Shown here in pieces: positions 1 through 5,224 of a stretch of 28,088 nucleotides of DNA (its first letter is position 1; every line of letters begins with the position of its first letter). Source of the stretch: a virus. Under the pieces are notes generated by a model. The model saw nothing but the letters and a program-made list of their open reading frames with translations. It made no database searches and was not told the DNA's origin. The position numbers were made by a program, and so were the translations under genes. The stretch is from the IMG/VR virus record IMGVR_UViG_3300037628_000128, positions 1 through 28,088 of that record; one strand, given 5' to 3'.

Positions 1-187
1 TGCTGTCAGTGAAATCGACAATTATTCCATCAAGCCCTTCATCCATAACTATTCGCACAGGCTTAACCTCTGCCTCTTTTTTGAGCTTCTTGATTCCCTC
101 CATTTGCTCAATTATTTTCGAGTTAAGTACCTCTATTGCACATAACATACTTTCATTACTTTCCTGTAGCTTCTCTATCTCATTCAT
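1..187 (-). CDS. Coiled-coil-like hypothetical protein, 3' end cut by window edge
   Basis: Leftward reading frame that starts with ATG at 185-187 and runs off the left edge; 62 residues are visible. The start overlaps the stop codon of the upstream 66-residue gene in an ATGA arrangement, which points to translational coupling. The visible part is mostly charged and helical (MNEIEKLQESNES at the start, KKLKKEAEVK near residue 35) and then gives way to a hydrophobic stretch around GIIVDF. It is the fifth gene in the replication operon. I recognise no family. An opposite-strand open frame over the same bases is taken to be a shadow. Confidence 0.6.
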   Translation of the reverse strand, partial: MNEIEKLQESNESMLCAIEVLNSKIIEQMEGIKKLKKEAEVKPVRIVMDEGLDGIIVDFTDS

Positions 188-384
188 GATTTAGTCTCGT
201 TTATTAATTTGCGTAACTTTCCGTAAATCTCAGTTAGTGCGTTTGCAGCCTTCCCACCAACATCTGAACTATCGATTAGAATAATTGGCGAGATAATCAA
301 CTCTTCAATCTTACTAACCGGTATCGCTTTCTCTTCCGCCATCTCTTCAATTTCTATTTTTATGTGATTCAAATCTTTCATCAT
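184..384 (-). CDS. Hypothetical 66-residue phage protein
   Basis: Starts at tandem ATGATG codons directly after the stop of the preceding small gene, with the sequence AAGGGG 5-8 bases upstream as ribosome-binding site. The protein is acidic at the N-terminus (IEIEEMAEEKAIP) with a hydrophobic centre (ELIISPIILIDSS) and a basic C-terminus. The centre is too short and too mixed for a confident membrane span. It overlaps the next gene by 4 bases. The position behind the DnaB-type helicase suggests an early or replication-linked accessory role, but no function can be assigned. Confidence 0.6.
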   Translation of the reverse strand: MMKDLNHIKIEIEEMAEEKAIPVSKIEELIISPIILIDSSDVGGKAANALTEIYGKLRKLINETKS

Positions 385-486
385 TCACCCCTTAGCTTCG
401 TTTAAAATCTTGGATTTCTTGTTCTGTTTTGCTCTACGTTTAATTTCATTTACTGCATCGTCAACTAAATCGCCAACTGGCATCAT
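385..486 (-). CDS. Tiny basic protein (33 residues) downstream of the helicase
   Basis: Begins with ATGATG one base after the helicase stop codon and ends with TGA immediately followed by the ATGATG of the next gene, so it fills the gap exactly. The product is MMPVGDLVDDAVNEIKRR followed by a Lys-rich tail. A longer version of the frame extends back inside the helicase gene, but that part reads as helicase shadow. The ribosome-binding site is weak (AAGAAAAAA), so expression would rest on coupling to the helicase. Function unknown. Confidence 0.45.
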   Translation of the reverse strand: MMPVGDLVDDAVNEIKRRAKQNKKSKILNEAKG

Positions 487-487
487 T

Positions 488-1837
488 TTATTTTTTCTTG
501 TACATGTTCGTGAAGTCATTTGAATCTCCGTTGTTTGGGTTTTTGATAGAATCGATAATGTCGTAAGCTGTATGTTCAGCATTCTTAAAAGATTGGTGTT
601 CACCTTTAAATACGCAAACCGTGTCTTTCTTTGGGCAATTTCTCGCCTTGCCTATGATTAGTTCAGCAAGACCTTTGGCCGGTGTGTTTTCGTTGTAGAC
701 CTCATCTCGATAAACGAAGATGATTTTATCTGCGTCCTGTTCAATTTGTCCCGACTCCCGCAAATCGCTCATTACCGGCCGTTTATCTGCTCGCTGCTCT
801 AATCCACGGTTTAGCTGTGAAAGTGCTATCACTGGACATTTTAACGTCTTAGCTAAAGCTTTAAGCTCTCTGCTGATGGTTGATATTTGCTGTGTTCGGT
901 TTTCACCCTTCGCACTGAGTAATTGAAGATAATCAACTATGACCAAATCGACGCCATGTTTCCGAGCGTAAGCAATCGATTTAGATTTCATATCCCAGAT
1001 TGATAAAGGGTTTGAATCGTCAATGATAAACTTACCTTTTTTAATTTTCCCGATTGCGTCACCGATTAAAGGCATTGAATAGTTGTCATCAACACACTTT
1101 GCATTTTGGATGGAACCGTAATCGACCTGAGCTATTGATGAAATCATTCTTTGTTGAATTTCTTCCTCAGTCATTTCCAGCGTAAACAATAGTGATGTTT
1201 TACCAAGTAGGGCGTTATGGCTACCAATATTCATAGCAAGTACTGATTTACCCATTGCTGGCCGTCCTGCGATTATCACTAGATTACCGTCCTGCATACC
1301 CTGGATTGAGTTATCCAAATCAGCTAAACCGGTTGTTAACCCCACAAACTCACCATCTGATTGATACCTAGATTCTAAGTTATCCACAAACTGGTCCATA
1401 GATTCCCCAATATTCCTTAGCTGGCTACCTTCGACCGATTCAAGGCTTATCATGAACTCACCAAGCTGGTTGATGATATCCTGTGATTTCCCGCCACCTT
1501 GCATACTCATGAAAGCCGTTGTCATGGCATCTTTAAGTAAATCCTTACGATGGCATTCGAGAACTATTTTAGCGTGCTGTATAACGCTAACTGAGCCGTA
1601 TTGAATAGCGTTTGATACAAGCTGGCCACAAAAAGATATCCAGTCATCACCCATAGCATCAGAAATCGAAATAGTATCGAATGGTTTGTTTTCATATTGA
1701 AATTGTAATATATGCCGGTATAGATTCGAGTTGTCAGAGTCTTTGAAGCAATTTGCATCTAATAACGGCATTACGTCATGTATTAAATGATTGTTGACTA
1801 ACAGACTACCGAGAACTATTTTTTCAGAATTGCTCAT
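488..1837 (-). CDS. dnaB-like: Replicative DNA helicase, DnaB family
   Basis: A 449-residue protein close to the usual DnaB length (E. coli 471). The helical N-terminal domain covers roughly residues 1-110. The RecA-like ATPase domain begins near residue 165 and carries the Walker A motif GRPAMGKS (191-198), a Walker B region DLVIVDYLQLL (297-307), the SQLNRGLEQRADKRP motif (340-354), the DLRESGQIEQDAD motif (358-370) and a basic KARNCPKK segment near 398-405. DnaB-family hexamers unwind DNA at the replication fork, and the phage likely carries its own instead of recruiting the host enzyme. The ATG overlaps the stop of the upstream DUF1376 gene (TAATG), the usual pairing of a loader or initiator with its helicase. 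Confidence 0.95.
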   Translation of the reverse strand: MSNSEKIVLGSLLVNNHLIHDVMPLLDANCFKDSDNSNLYRHILQFQYENKPFDTISISDAMGDDWISFCGQLVSNAIQYGSVSVIQHAKIVLECHRKDLLKDAMTTAFMSMQGGGKSQDIINQLGEFMISLESVEGSQLRNIGESMDQFVDNLESRYQSDGEFVGLTTGLADLDNSIQGMQDGNLVIIAGRPAMGKSVLAMNIGSHNALLGKTSLLFTLEMTEEEIQQRMISSIAQVDYGSIQNAKCVDDNYSMPLIGDAIGKIKKGKFIIDDSNPLSIWDMKSKSIAYARKHGVDLVIVDYLQLLSAKGENRTQQISTISRELKALAKTLKCPVIALSQLNRGLEQRADKRPVMSDLRESGQIEQDADKIIFVYRDEVYNENTPAKGLAELIIGKARNCPKKDTVCVFKGEHQSFKNAEHTAYDIIDSIKNPNNGDSNDFTNMYKKK

Positions 1838-2565
1838 TAGTGATATTTCCTATCGATTATTTTTACAAAGTTGTCAAATTTTGTTAAGAATTCAAAATCA
1901 CATTTCCAATTTTGATAATCTCCCTGTCTTTCGTTTCTGCCCATTAGATGGTTGGAGCCACGAACAAAGTTAAAATAGTTTATCCACCAATCGATTGTTT
2001 TGTGTTCGTCTTTAAAATCAAATATCTTTTTTATTAACCGCTTCCGTTTATCACTAAGTATGTTAATCCTTGGCATTTCAGGAAGTAAGTTGTGGTACTC
2101 GTCAACGATTCGTTGATAAGGTACTTTAATTGGTTTATGGTTATTGGTTATTGGTTTATGGTTAGCTTCTGATCCGGTTATGTCTGGGTTAGCCAAATTA
2201 ACCGGATGGGTTATTTTGGGTTTAGCTTGGGTTAGCTCTGGGTTTAGCTTCTTTGGTCGACCTCCTTTTTTACCATTAGCTCTAGCCGAATCAGCCTTTG
2301 CATGATACTTTTCAACTTCCTCGCTAATTCTATTTTGAATGTAACCAGATTCGCTAAGTTCAAAAAAGTCACCCAATACGTTTTGAATCTCTTCTTGGTT
2401 ATTAGGCATAGCTATCAGCCGTGATAGTTTTTTAATGTCGGACGGTATCGGTTTTTCAGTGTCATACGCAACATCTAATAAACGTCGATATGCTAAATCT
2501 TCTAAATTATTTAGATGCCGAGTTTTTTTAGCGTAATCACCAATATTGAACTGGTAATAATGCAT
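1837..2565 (-). CDS. DUF1376-type replication protein (likely initiator or helicase loader)
   Basis: A 242-residue protein. Residues 1-65 (MHYYQFNIGDYAKKTRHLNN followed by LEDLAYRRLLDVAYDTEKPIP) match the DUF1376 pattern found in phage and prophage proteins next to replication genes. A basic, Asn/Pro-rich linker (about residues 95-145) follows, and a C-terminal helical part (about 150-242) ends the protein. The linker is encoded by repeated DNA that looks like origin iterons. The gene lies directly upstream of the DnaB-like helicase and overlaps it by one base. By analogy with lambda O/P organisation the likely job is to bind the origin and bring in the helicase; this is inference. Ribosome-binding site GAGGG lies before the ATG. 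Confidence 0.75.
   Translation of the reverse strand: MHYYQFNIGDYAKKTRHLNNLEDLAYRRLLDVAYDTEKPIPSDIKKLSRLIAMPNNQEEIQNVLGDFFELSESGYIQNRISEEVEKYHAKADSARANGKKGGRPKKLNPELTQAKPKITHPVNLANPDITGSEANHKPITNNHKPIKVPYQRIVDEYHNLLPEMPRINILSDKRKRLIKKIFDFKDEHKTIDWWINYFNFVRGSNHLMGRNERQGDYQNWKCDFEFLTKFDNFVKIIDRKYH
2129..2250. repeat. Iteron-like repeats inside the replication gene, candidate origin
   Basis: Two perfect 15-bp copies of ATTGGTTTATGGTTA start at 2129 and 2150 (21 bp apart). They are followed by a second family, TGGGTT(T)AGCT, at 2185, 2217, 2228 and 2239, plus a weaker copy at 2207; the last three are 11 bp apart. The 10-11 and 21 bp spacing puts the copies on one face of the helix. Repeats of this kind inside an initiator gene are typical of lambdoid origins. 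That they are the origin here is inference. Confidence 0.5.
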
Positions 2566-2568
2566 TAT

Positions 2569-2763
2569 TTAACCCTCTGGCTTTTCTTGTTCGTTTACCA
2601 TGTAAAACGGATCCATACCTTCCTTTTCATTATTGTAGGAATAAGCTGCATCAAACAAAGCTCGCCTAACTATCGAAGCTCTTGAATCTCCGGTTTCCAT
2701 AGATAAATCATTTAAATAATTATCCGTATACTCTGTTATTTTTTGCCTTGATAGCATTGGCAT
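2569..2763 (-). CDS. Small ribbon-helix-helix-like protein
   Basis: A 64-residue product. The segment TDNYLNDLSMETGDSRASIV followed by RRALFDAAYSY resembles the helix-turn-helix half of an Arc/MetJ ribbon-helix-helix fold (helix, short Gly/Asp turn, Ser-initiated second helix with RRAL). That would make it a small DNA-binding regulator, perhaps autoregulatory, but the beta strand is not clear. The start at 2763 is supported by GAGGAA 8 bases upstream. It is the first gene of the leftward replication operon, immediately below a predicted promoter, and ends 3 bases before the DUF1376 gene. The function is uncertain. Confidence 0.6.
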   Translation of the reverse strand: MPMLSRQKITEYTDNYLNDLSMETGDSRASIVRRALFDAAYSYNNEKEGMDPFYMVNEQEKPEG

Positions 2764-2793
2764 GTTTTATTCCTCGTTTGTTGGTGTAAGGTA

Positions 2794-2822
2794 ATAGTAG
2801 ACTCATTTAGGGTGCATAGCAA
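2794..2822 (-). promoter_or_regulatory. Predicted sigma70 promoter of the replication operon
   Basis: On the leftward strand TTGCTA (2817-2822) is followed after 17 bases by TACTAT (2794-2799). Transcription would begin near 2787, just upstream of the GAGGAA ribosome-binding site and the ATG at 2763. Spacing is ideal and both boxes match 4-5 of 6 consensus bases. Confidence 0.55.
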
Positions 2823-3033
2823 TACCTTTTATGGGTTATTTCGAGTTAATCGTCATTTATAGCAAATTGAGAGGGTGGGCTGTTTAGCGATCACAAAAAA
2901 GGTTCGCTACAGGCCACGGAATACGCGGGATTTTGGCTTAAATGATTAATAGTTGTAGTGGTTAGTGATCAGGGTTATCTGTTTAAAAGATTGGTTTATC
3001 AGGATGGTAGGTTTTGAGAGATTGTGGCAAACT

Positions 3034-3062
3034 TTGCCCTTATCATCTGTTTATGATAAAAT
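3034..3062 (+). promoter_or_regulatory. Predicted promoter with embedded palindromic operator
   Basis: TTGCCC (3034-3039) and TAAAAT (3057-3062) are separated by 17 bases. The spacer holds a perfect 7-bp inverted repeat, TTATCAT (3040-3046) and ATGATAA (3053-3059), with a 6-bp centre; its right arm overlaps the -10 box. A repressor bound there would block RNA polymerase. The winged-helix protein encoded directly downstream is the obvious candidate, which would give autoregulation (inference). Confidence 0.6.
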
Positions 3063-3086
3063 TACTTACTCAGATTAGGGGGTTAT

Positions 3087-3368
3087 ATGAACAAAAAATA
3101 CTTAATGAAAATAATCTATAGCGATGGAGAGAGAATTAAAGATATTACTCTACCCAAAAAACAGCGTGAGATTATCGAATGGGTTAGGACGAATAAAGAG
3201 GTTAGAGCGTCCGAACTATCGAGCAAGTTAAAATGTTCAATGCAAAGCGCATCAACGAGGCTGCACGCGCTCAGTGTTAAAGGGTGGCTAGATAGGCGCT
3301 CAGTAAAAAGCATTTCCGGTGGGATTGAATACATTTATTCTTTCCCTAAATTTTTAGATGATAAATAG
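3087..3368 (+). CDS. Winged-helix DNA-binding protein, likely regulator
   Basis: A 93-residue protein with AGGGGG 5 bases before the ATG. Residues 22-75 look like a winged helix-turn-helix: KKQREIIEWVRTN (helix 1), VRASELSSKLKC (helix 2), SMQSASTRLHALSVKGWLDR (recognition helix and start of the wing), then a GGIEYIYSF strand. The fold resembles MarR/ArsR-type or phage regulatory wHTH proteins, with no ligand or enzyme domain. It is the first gene of a three-gene rightward operon and sits next to a palindromic operator, so it probably controls its own promoter and perhaps the divergent replication promoter. Exact family not recognised. Confidence 0.8.
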   Translation: MNKKYLMKIIYSDGERIKDITLPKKQREIIEWVRTNKEVRASELSSKLKCSMQSASTRLHALSVKGWLDRRSVKSISGGIEYIYSFPKFLDDK

Positions 3369-3379
3369 AGAGTTAAATA

Positions 3380-3568
3380 ATGATAGTTTCACCAATAATG
3401 AAGTTTTTCGAATATAAGCATTTACCAGAACATTTGCAGAAAATCAGCGCTCCGTTTTGTGAGTTAGCGGCTGAGATGGAATTAGAATTGCCAGAGGGCG
3501 CAGAAAAAAGTGCAGGCATGAGAAAGCTGCTAGAGGCTAAAGATTGCTTTGTTCGGGCTAATTTATAA
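3380..3568 (+). CDS. Small helical-hairpin protein resembling the Acb2/Tad1 hairpin family
   Basis: A 62-residue protein. After a short N-terminus come a first helix LPEHLQKISAPFCELAAEME (15-34), a Pro-Glu-Gly turn and a second helix EKSAGMRKLLEAKDCFVRA (42-60). This helix-turn-helix hairpin, with the E(R/K)S-x-A-x-x-KL-x-EA pattern in the second helix, is shared by many short phage proteins grouped with the Acb2/Tad1 hairpin domain. Known Acb2 and Tad1 proteins bind cyclic nucleotide or gcADPR immune signals and so block CBASS or Thoeris defence. Whether this member binds such signals is inference. The start is the ATG preceded by GAGAG; Met7 is a less supported alternative. It lies between a regulator and a Cys-rich protein. 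Confidence 0.7.
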   Translation: MIVSPIMKFFEYKHLPEHLQKISAPFCELAAEMELELPEGAEKSAGMRKLLEAKDCFVRANL

Positions 3569-3793
3569 ATGCATGAATCTAGCAGGTGTTTTCGATGCGG
3601 GCGTCCTAGCGGTTTACCTGTGCGATGCACCTGCACCAAAAGCGAATTGGACAAAGCTTACGGTGATCATAATAAAGAGTTTGAAAACAGGTTTTACGGT
3701 TCAGAGCCATCGATTGAGCGGTGTAAATTAATATTGATGGCTAACGGGTATTTGGTTAAAAAGAATCCGAAGCGAAAGAAGAAAAGGCGTTAA
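3569..3793 (+). CDS. Cys-rich, basic C-terminus protein (possible zinc binder)
   Basis: A 74-residue product whose ATG follows the previous stop codon directly (TAAATG), so translation is probably coupled; no strong ribosome-binding site is seen. Cys7-x2-Cys10 and Cys20-x-Cys22 form a short metal-binding-like cluster (RCFRCGRPSGLPVRCTC). A helical middle and a Lys/Arg-rich tail (KKNPKRKKKRR) follow, consistent with nucleic acid contact. It is the last gene of the rightward operon and is followed at once by a strong hairpin. I do not recognise a named family. Confidence 0.7.
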   Translation: MHESSRCFRCGRPSGLPVRCTCTKSELDKAYGDHNKEFENRFYGSEPSIERCKLILMANGYLVKKNPKRKKKRR

Positions 3794-3794
3794 T

Positions 3795-3830
3795 TTCTGT
3801 AACCTGCCTACTTAGTTGCCAGGTACAGAA
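3795..3830 (+). other. Strong RNA hairpin after the rightward operon
   Basis: TTCTGTA-a-CCTG (3795-3806) pairs with CAGG-TACAGAA (3820-3830): 11 base pairs with a single bulged A and a 13-base loop. It begins two bases after the stop codon of the Cys-rich gene. No T-run follows, so it is not a classic intrinsic terminator. It may be an mRNA 3'-end stabiliser, a Rho-assisted end or a protein site. Confidence 0.55.
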
Positions 3831-3902
3831 TACGGTGCTTGCAGTAAATACTTATTCGTGATTAACGTCTTTAGGCTGTCAATAAAACCGGATGTCAAAC
3901 AC

Positions 3903-3921
3903 AAAAAACCGCATTACGCGG
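3903..3921 (-). terminator. Intrinsic terminator of the small-gene operon
   Basis: On the leftward strand CCGC-GTAAT-GCGG is followed by TTTTTT. The stem overlaps the stop codon of the last gene of the leftward small-gene operon. It separates that operon from the facing rightward operon. Confidence 0.6.
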
Positions 3922-4057
3922 CTCTCGGTTTCTGTCCCTTGCTCAATTGCCAGGGTATGACAGTATGGCAATCTAGACAGTGTTTCTCGTTGAATTTCTC
4001 AAGCTCGACTAGCCATGTGTTGCCGCATTTGGGGCATTGTTTTGTTGATTCAGTCAC
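3914..4057 (-). CDS. Zinc-ribbon-like small protein (47 residues)
   Basis: Begins with GTG that overlaps the TGA stop of the membrane peptide upstream (GTGA). Two CxxC knuckles, CPKC at residues 8-11 and CLDC at 27-30, are separated by a short Trp/Leu-rich strand region (NTWLVELEKFNE), and the end reads VIPWQLSKGQKP. The pattern matches a zinc ribbon. Similar tiny Cys4 proteins occur in phage early regions, but their role is not known to me. It is the last gene of the operon, and its stop lies in the terminator stem. Confidence 0.65.
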   Translation of the reverse strand: MTESTKQCPKCGNTWLVELEKFNEKHCLDCHTVIPWQLSKGQKPRAA

Positions 4058-4152
4058 TTTACAAAAAGAACGTAAAAACCAACGACGTACCCAGCAGCGA
4101 ATAACACTGCCGCTAGTATTTGTAAAACGACTATTGCGATCGCCTTAATCAT
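4054..4152 (-). CDS. Single-span membrane peptide (32 residues)
   Basis: ATG preceded by GGAGAGAGATT, the same leader found before its two neighbours. The product MIKAIAIVVLQILAAVLFAA then GYVVGFYVLFVK is nearly all hydrophobic, consistent with one membrane helix. The stop overlaps the GTG of the zinc-ribbon gene. Role unknown. Its ribosome-binding site lies in one copy of a 61-bp direct repeat. Confidence 0.6.
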   Translation of the reverse strand: MIKAIAIVVLQILAAVLFAAGYVVGFYVLFVK

Positions 4153-4209
4153 AATCTCTCTCCAATGTTGATGTTATTTAGATTCGCTCATTAGTATGAA
4201 TACTATGCA
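4149..4209. repeat. 61-bp perfect direct repeat, copy 1
   Basis: Identical to 4473-4533 at an offset of 324 bp. It covers the ribosome-binding leader of the downstream gene and the last codons of the upstream Phage_ABA_S-like gene, including the shared C-terminal MSESK. Similarity continues a few bases beyond. Confidence 0.9.
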
Positions 4210-4476
4210 TATTGCCCTGCAATAACCGAACTTATTAGAATACCCAATGTAGCAATTCAGTAATAATTTATTATTCGAAAATACTGTGACACCTTTTGTT
4301 TCAAAGTCGATTACCATATTATTCTCCATTGCTATAGGCATGATGTCTGCTGGCGAGCTGCAAAACTTTGGTATATAGCTTATTATGCTTTGCACCATCC
4401 CAGGGTTTTGGATCAAGTTAACAAGTTTATTAATCTCCAAATCGCTCATGCTTTCTAACTCTTCTTGCCTGCTCAT
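4174..4476 (-). CDS. Phage_ABA_S-like small protein, diverged paralogue
   Basis: A 100-residue protein starting MSRQEELESMSDLEINKLV and ending RAICIVFILMSESK, the same ends as the next gene. The central motif CSSPADIMPIAMENNM corresponds to the NNPADxxPIxxEN signature of the Phage_ABA_S (alpha-beta-alpha sandwich) family common in phage accessory regions. The middle differs strongly from its neighbour (VTVFSNNKLLLNCYIGYSN). The function of the family is unknown. The ribosome-binding site is GGAGAGAGATT. Confidence 0.75.
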   Translation of the reverse strand: MSRQEELESMSDLEINKLVNLIQNPGMVQSIISYIPKFCSSPADIMPIAMENNMVIDFETKGVTVFSNNKLLLNCYIGYSNKFGYCRAICIVFILMSESK

Positions 4477-4533
4477 AATCTCTCTCCAATGTTGATGTTA
4501 TTTAGATTCGCTCATTAGTATGAATACTATGCA
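4473..4533. repeat. 61-bp perfect direct repeat, copy 2
   Basis: Second copy of the repeat at 4149-4209. The spacing of 324 bp equals about one gene unit and is a multiple of three, as expected for tandem gene duplication. A shorter third match (about 20 bp, the leader and first codons) lies at 4861-4880. Confidence 0.9.
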
Positions 4534-4866
4534 GATTGCTCGCAGCGGGTTTATGTTGATTGAGTGGAATTTATAGTCCACATCGTCAGCCCACCACTTT
4601 TCAGGCTTTCTATTTACTCTTGAGAAAACTTTCTGCTGTATCCCGTTTTCAATCGCTATAGGCATAATGTCGGCTGGATTGTTGCAGTAATCAGGTATAC
4701 ACCTTGACCGGTCAAAACCTCCATCGGTAGCGTATACAGAGTCGCCATCTTGAACGAAAAAATGATCCTCTCGCCAATCTTCAGGAATTTTCAATCCTTG
4801 AAATCCAGCTACCAGAATATTAATCTCTAAATCGCTCATACTTTTCAATTCTTCTTGCCTGCTCAT
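4498..4866 (-). CDS. Phage_ABA_S-like small protein
   Basis: A 122-residue protein, taking the ATG at 4864-4866 because GGAGAGAGATT lies just upstream and because it aligns with the start of its paralogue. An in-frame ATG ten codons earlier lacks such a site. The segment DYCNNPADIMPIAIENGI, then NPLRAICIVFILMSESK at the C-terminus, matches the Phage_ABA_S signature well. It is better preserved than its neighbour at 4174-4476. These proteins are accessory and of unknown function. Confidence 0.8.
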   Translation of the reverse strand: MSRQEELKSMSDLEINILVAGFQGLKIPEDWREDHFFVQDGDSVYATDGGFDRSRCIPDYCNNPADIMPIAIENGIQQKVFSRVNRKPEKWWADDVDYKFHSININPLRAICIVFILMSESK

Positions 4867-4891
4867 AATCTCTCTCCAATATGTTAGTTGT

Positions 4892-4912
4892 GACATAAAG
4901 CGGGTTTATGTC
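4892..4912. other. Perfect 8-bp inverted repeat between genes
   Basis: GACATAAA (4892-4899) and TTTATGTC (4905-4912) with a 5-base centre, GCGGG. It lies in the short gap between the 56-residue gene and the Phage_ABA_S-like gene. No T-run follows on the leftward strand, so an operator or an mRNA-processing or stabilising hairpin is more likely than a terminator. Confidence 0.5.
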
Positions 4913-4920
4913 GTTGTGGG

Positions 4921-5091
4921 TTACTTGGCTTTCTTTCCTTTTTCTACGCAATCTAGCGAGAGGTTTTTCGTTTTAACTCTACGCTCTATAACGACTGAAG
5001 CAGTAAGGCAGGCATCCAAAGTATTAAATTCCTGCATTTCTAAAGCCGTTCTAGCGTAGGCGTGCATGTAAACTATCAATATATATTCCAT
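4921..5091 (-). CDS. Hypothetical 56-residue protein
   Basis: The start at 5091 (MEYILIVYMHAYARTALEMQ) is chosen because GGAGAAAGTT precedes it. A longer in-frame version, 19 residues more, overlaps the upstream membrane-peptide gene and has no ribosome-binding site. The N-terminus is hydrophobic, followed by EFNTLDACLTASVVIERR and a Lys-rich tail. This looks like a small soluble protein with an N-terminal beta strand and a following helix. No family recognised. Confidence 0.6.
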   Translation of the reverse strand: MEYILIVYMHAYARTALEMQEFNTLDACLTASVVIERRVKTKNLSLDCVEKGKKAK

Positions 5092-5104
5092 AACTTTCTC
5101 CAAT

Positions 5105-5224
5105 TTATTGTATATACATGACGTAAAACCCAACCGCCCACGGTGCAACCATGAACCAGCCTACCGCTAGTATGAGTAGTGCGCTTATAGGTAGTGGTGG
5201 ATTGGGTCTGCGTCGTTTTTTCAT
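5105..5224 (-). CDS. Single-span membrane peptide (39 residues)
   Basis: ATG follows the upstream stop codon directly (TAAATG). The product is MKKRRRPNPPLPISALLILA then VGWFMVAPWAVGFYVMYIQ: a strongly basic N-terminus and one long hydrophobic segment, predicting an N-in inner-membrane span. The ending GFYVMYIQ resembles GFYVLFVK of the membrane peptide at 4054-4152, which may mean the two are related. Role unknown. Confidence 0.6.
   Translation of the reverse strand: MKKRRRPNPPLPISALLILAVGWFMVAPWAVGFYVMYIQ

Larger units (their letters stand above)
2764..3086. other. Divergent regulatory region, no genes
   Basis: About 320 bases between the leftward replication operon and the rightward operon. 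It has a predicted promoter at each end (2794-2822 leftward, 3034-3062 rightward). The middle holds an inverted repeat, TAGCGA at 2885-2890 against TCGCTA at 2904-2909, and a related copy TTAGTGATCA at 2962-2971 that resembles TTAGCGATCA at 2884-2893. These could be regulator sites. I see no open frame with a ribosome-binding site. Confidence 0.5.

Noticed and set aside
385-603. A longer version of the 33-residue gene that reaches back into the helicase gene
   Set aside because: Its extra N-terminal part overlaps conserved helicase codons and has no ribosome-binding site, so the shorter start at 486 is used.
3816-4148. Rightward 110-codon open frame
   Set aside because: It lies opposite the zinc-ribbon and membrane-peptide genes, which have proper starts and overlaps. 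It has no ribosome-binding site.
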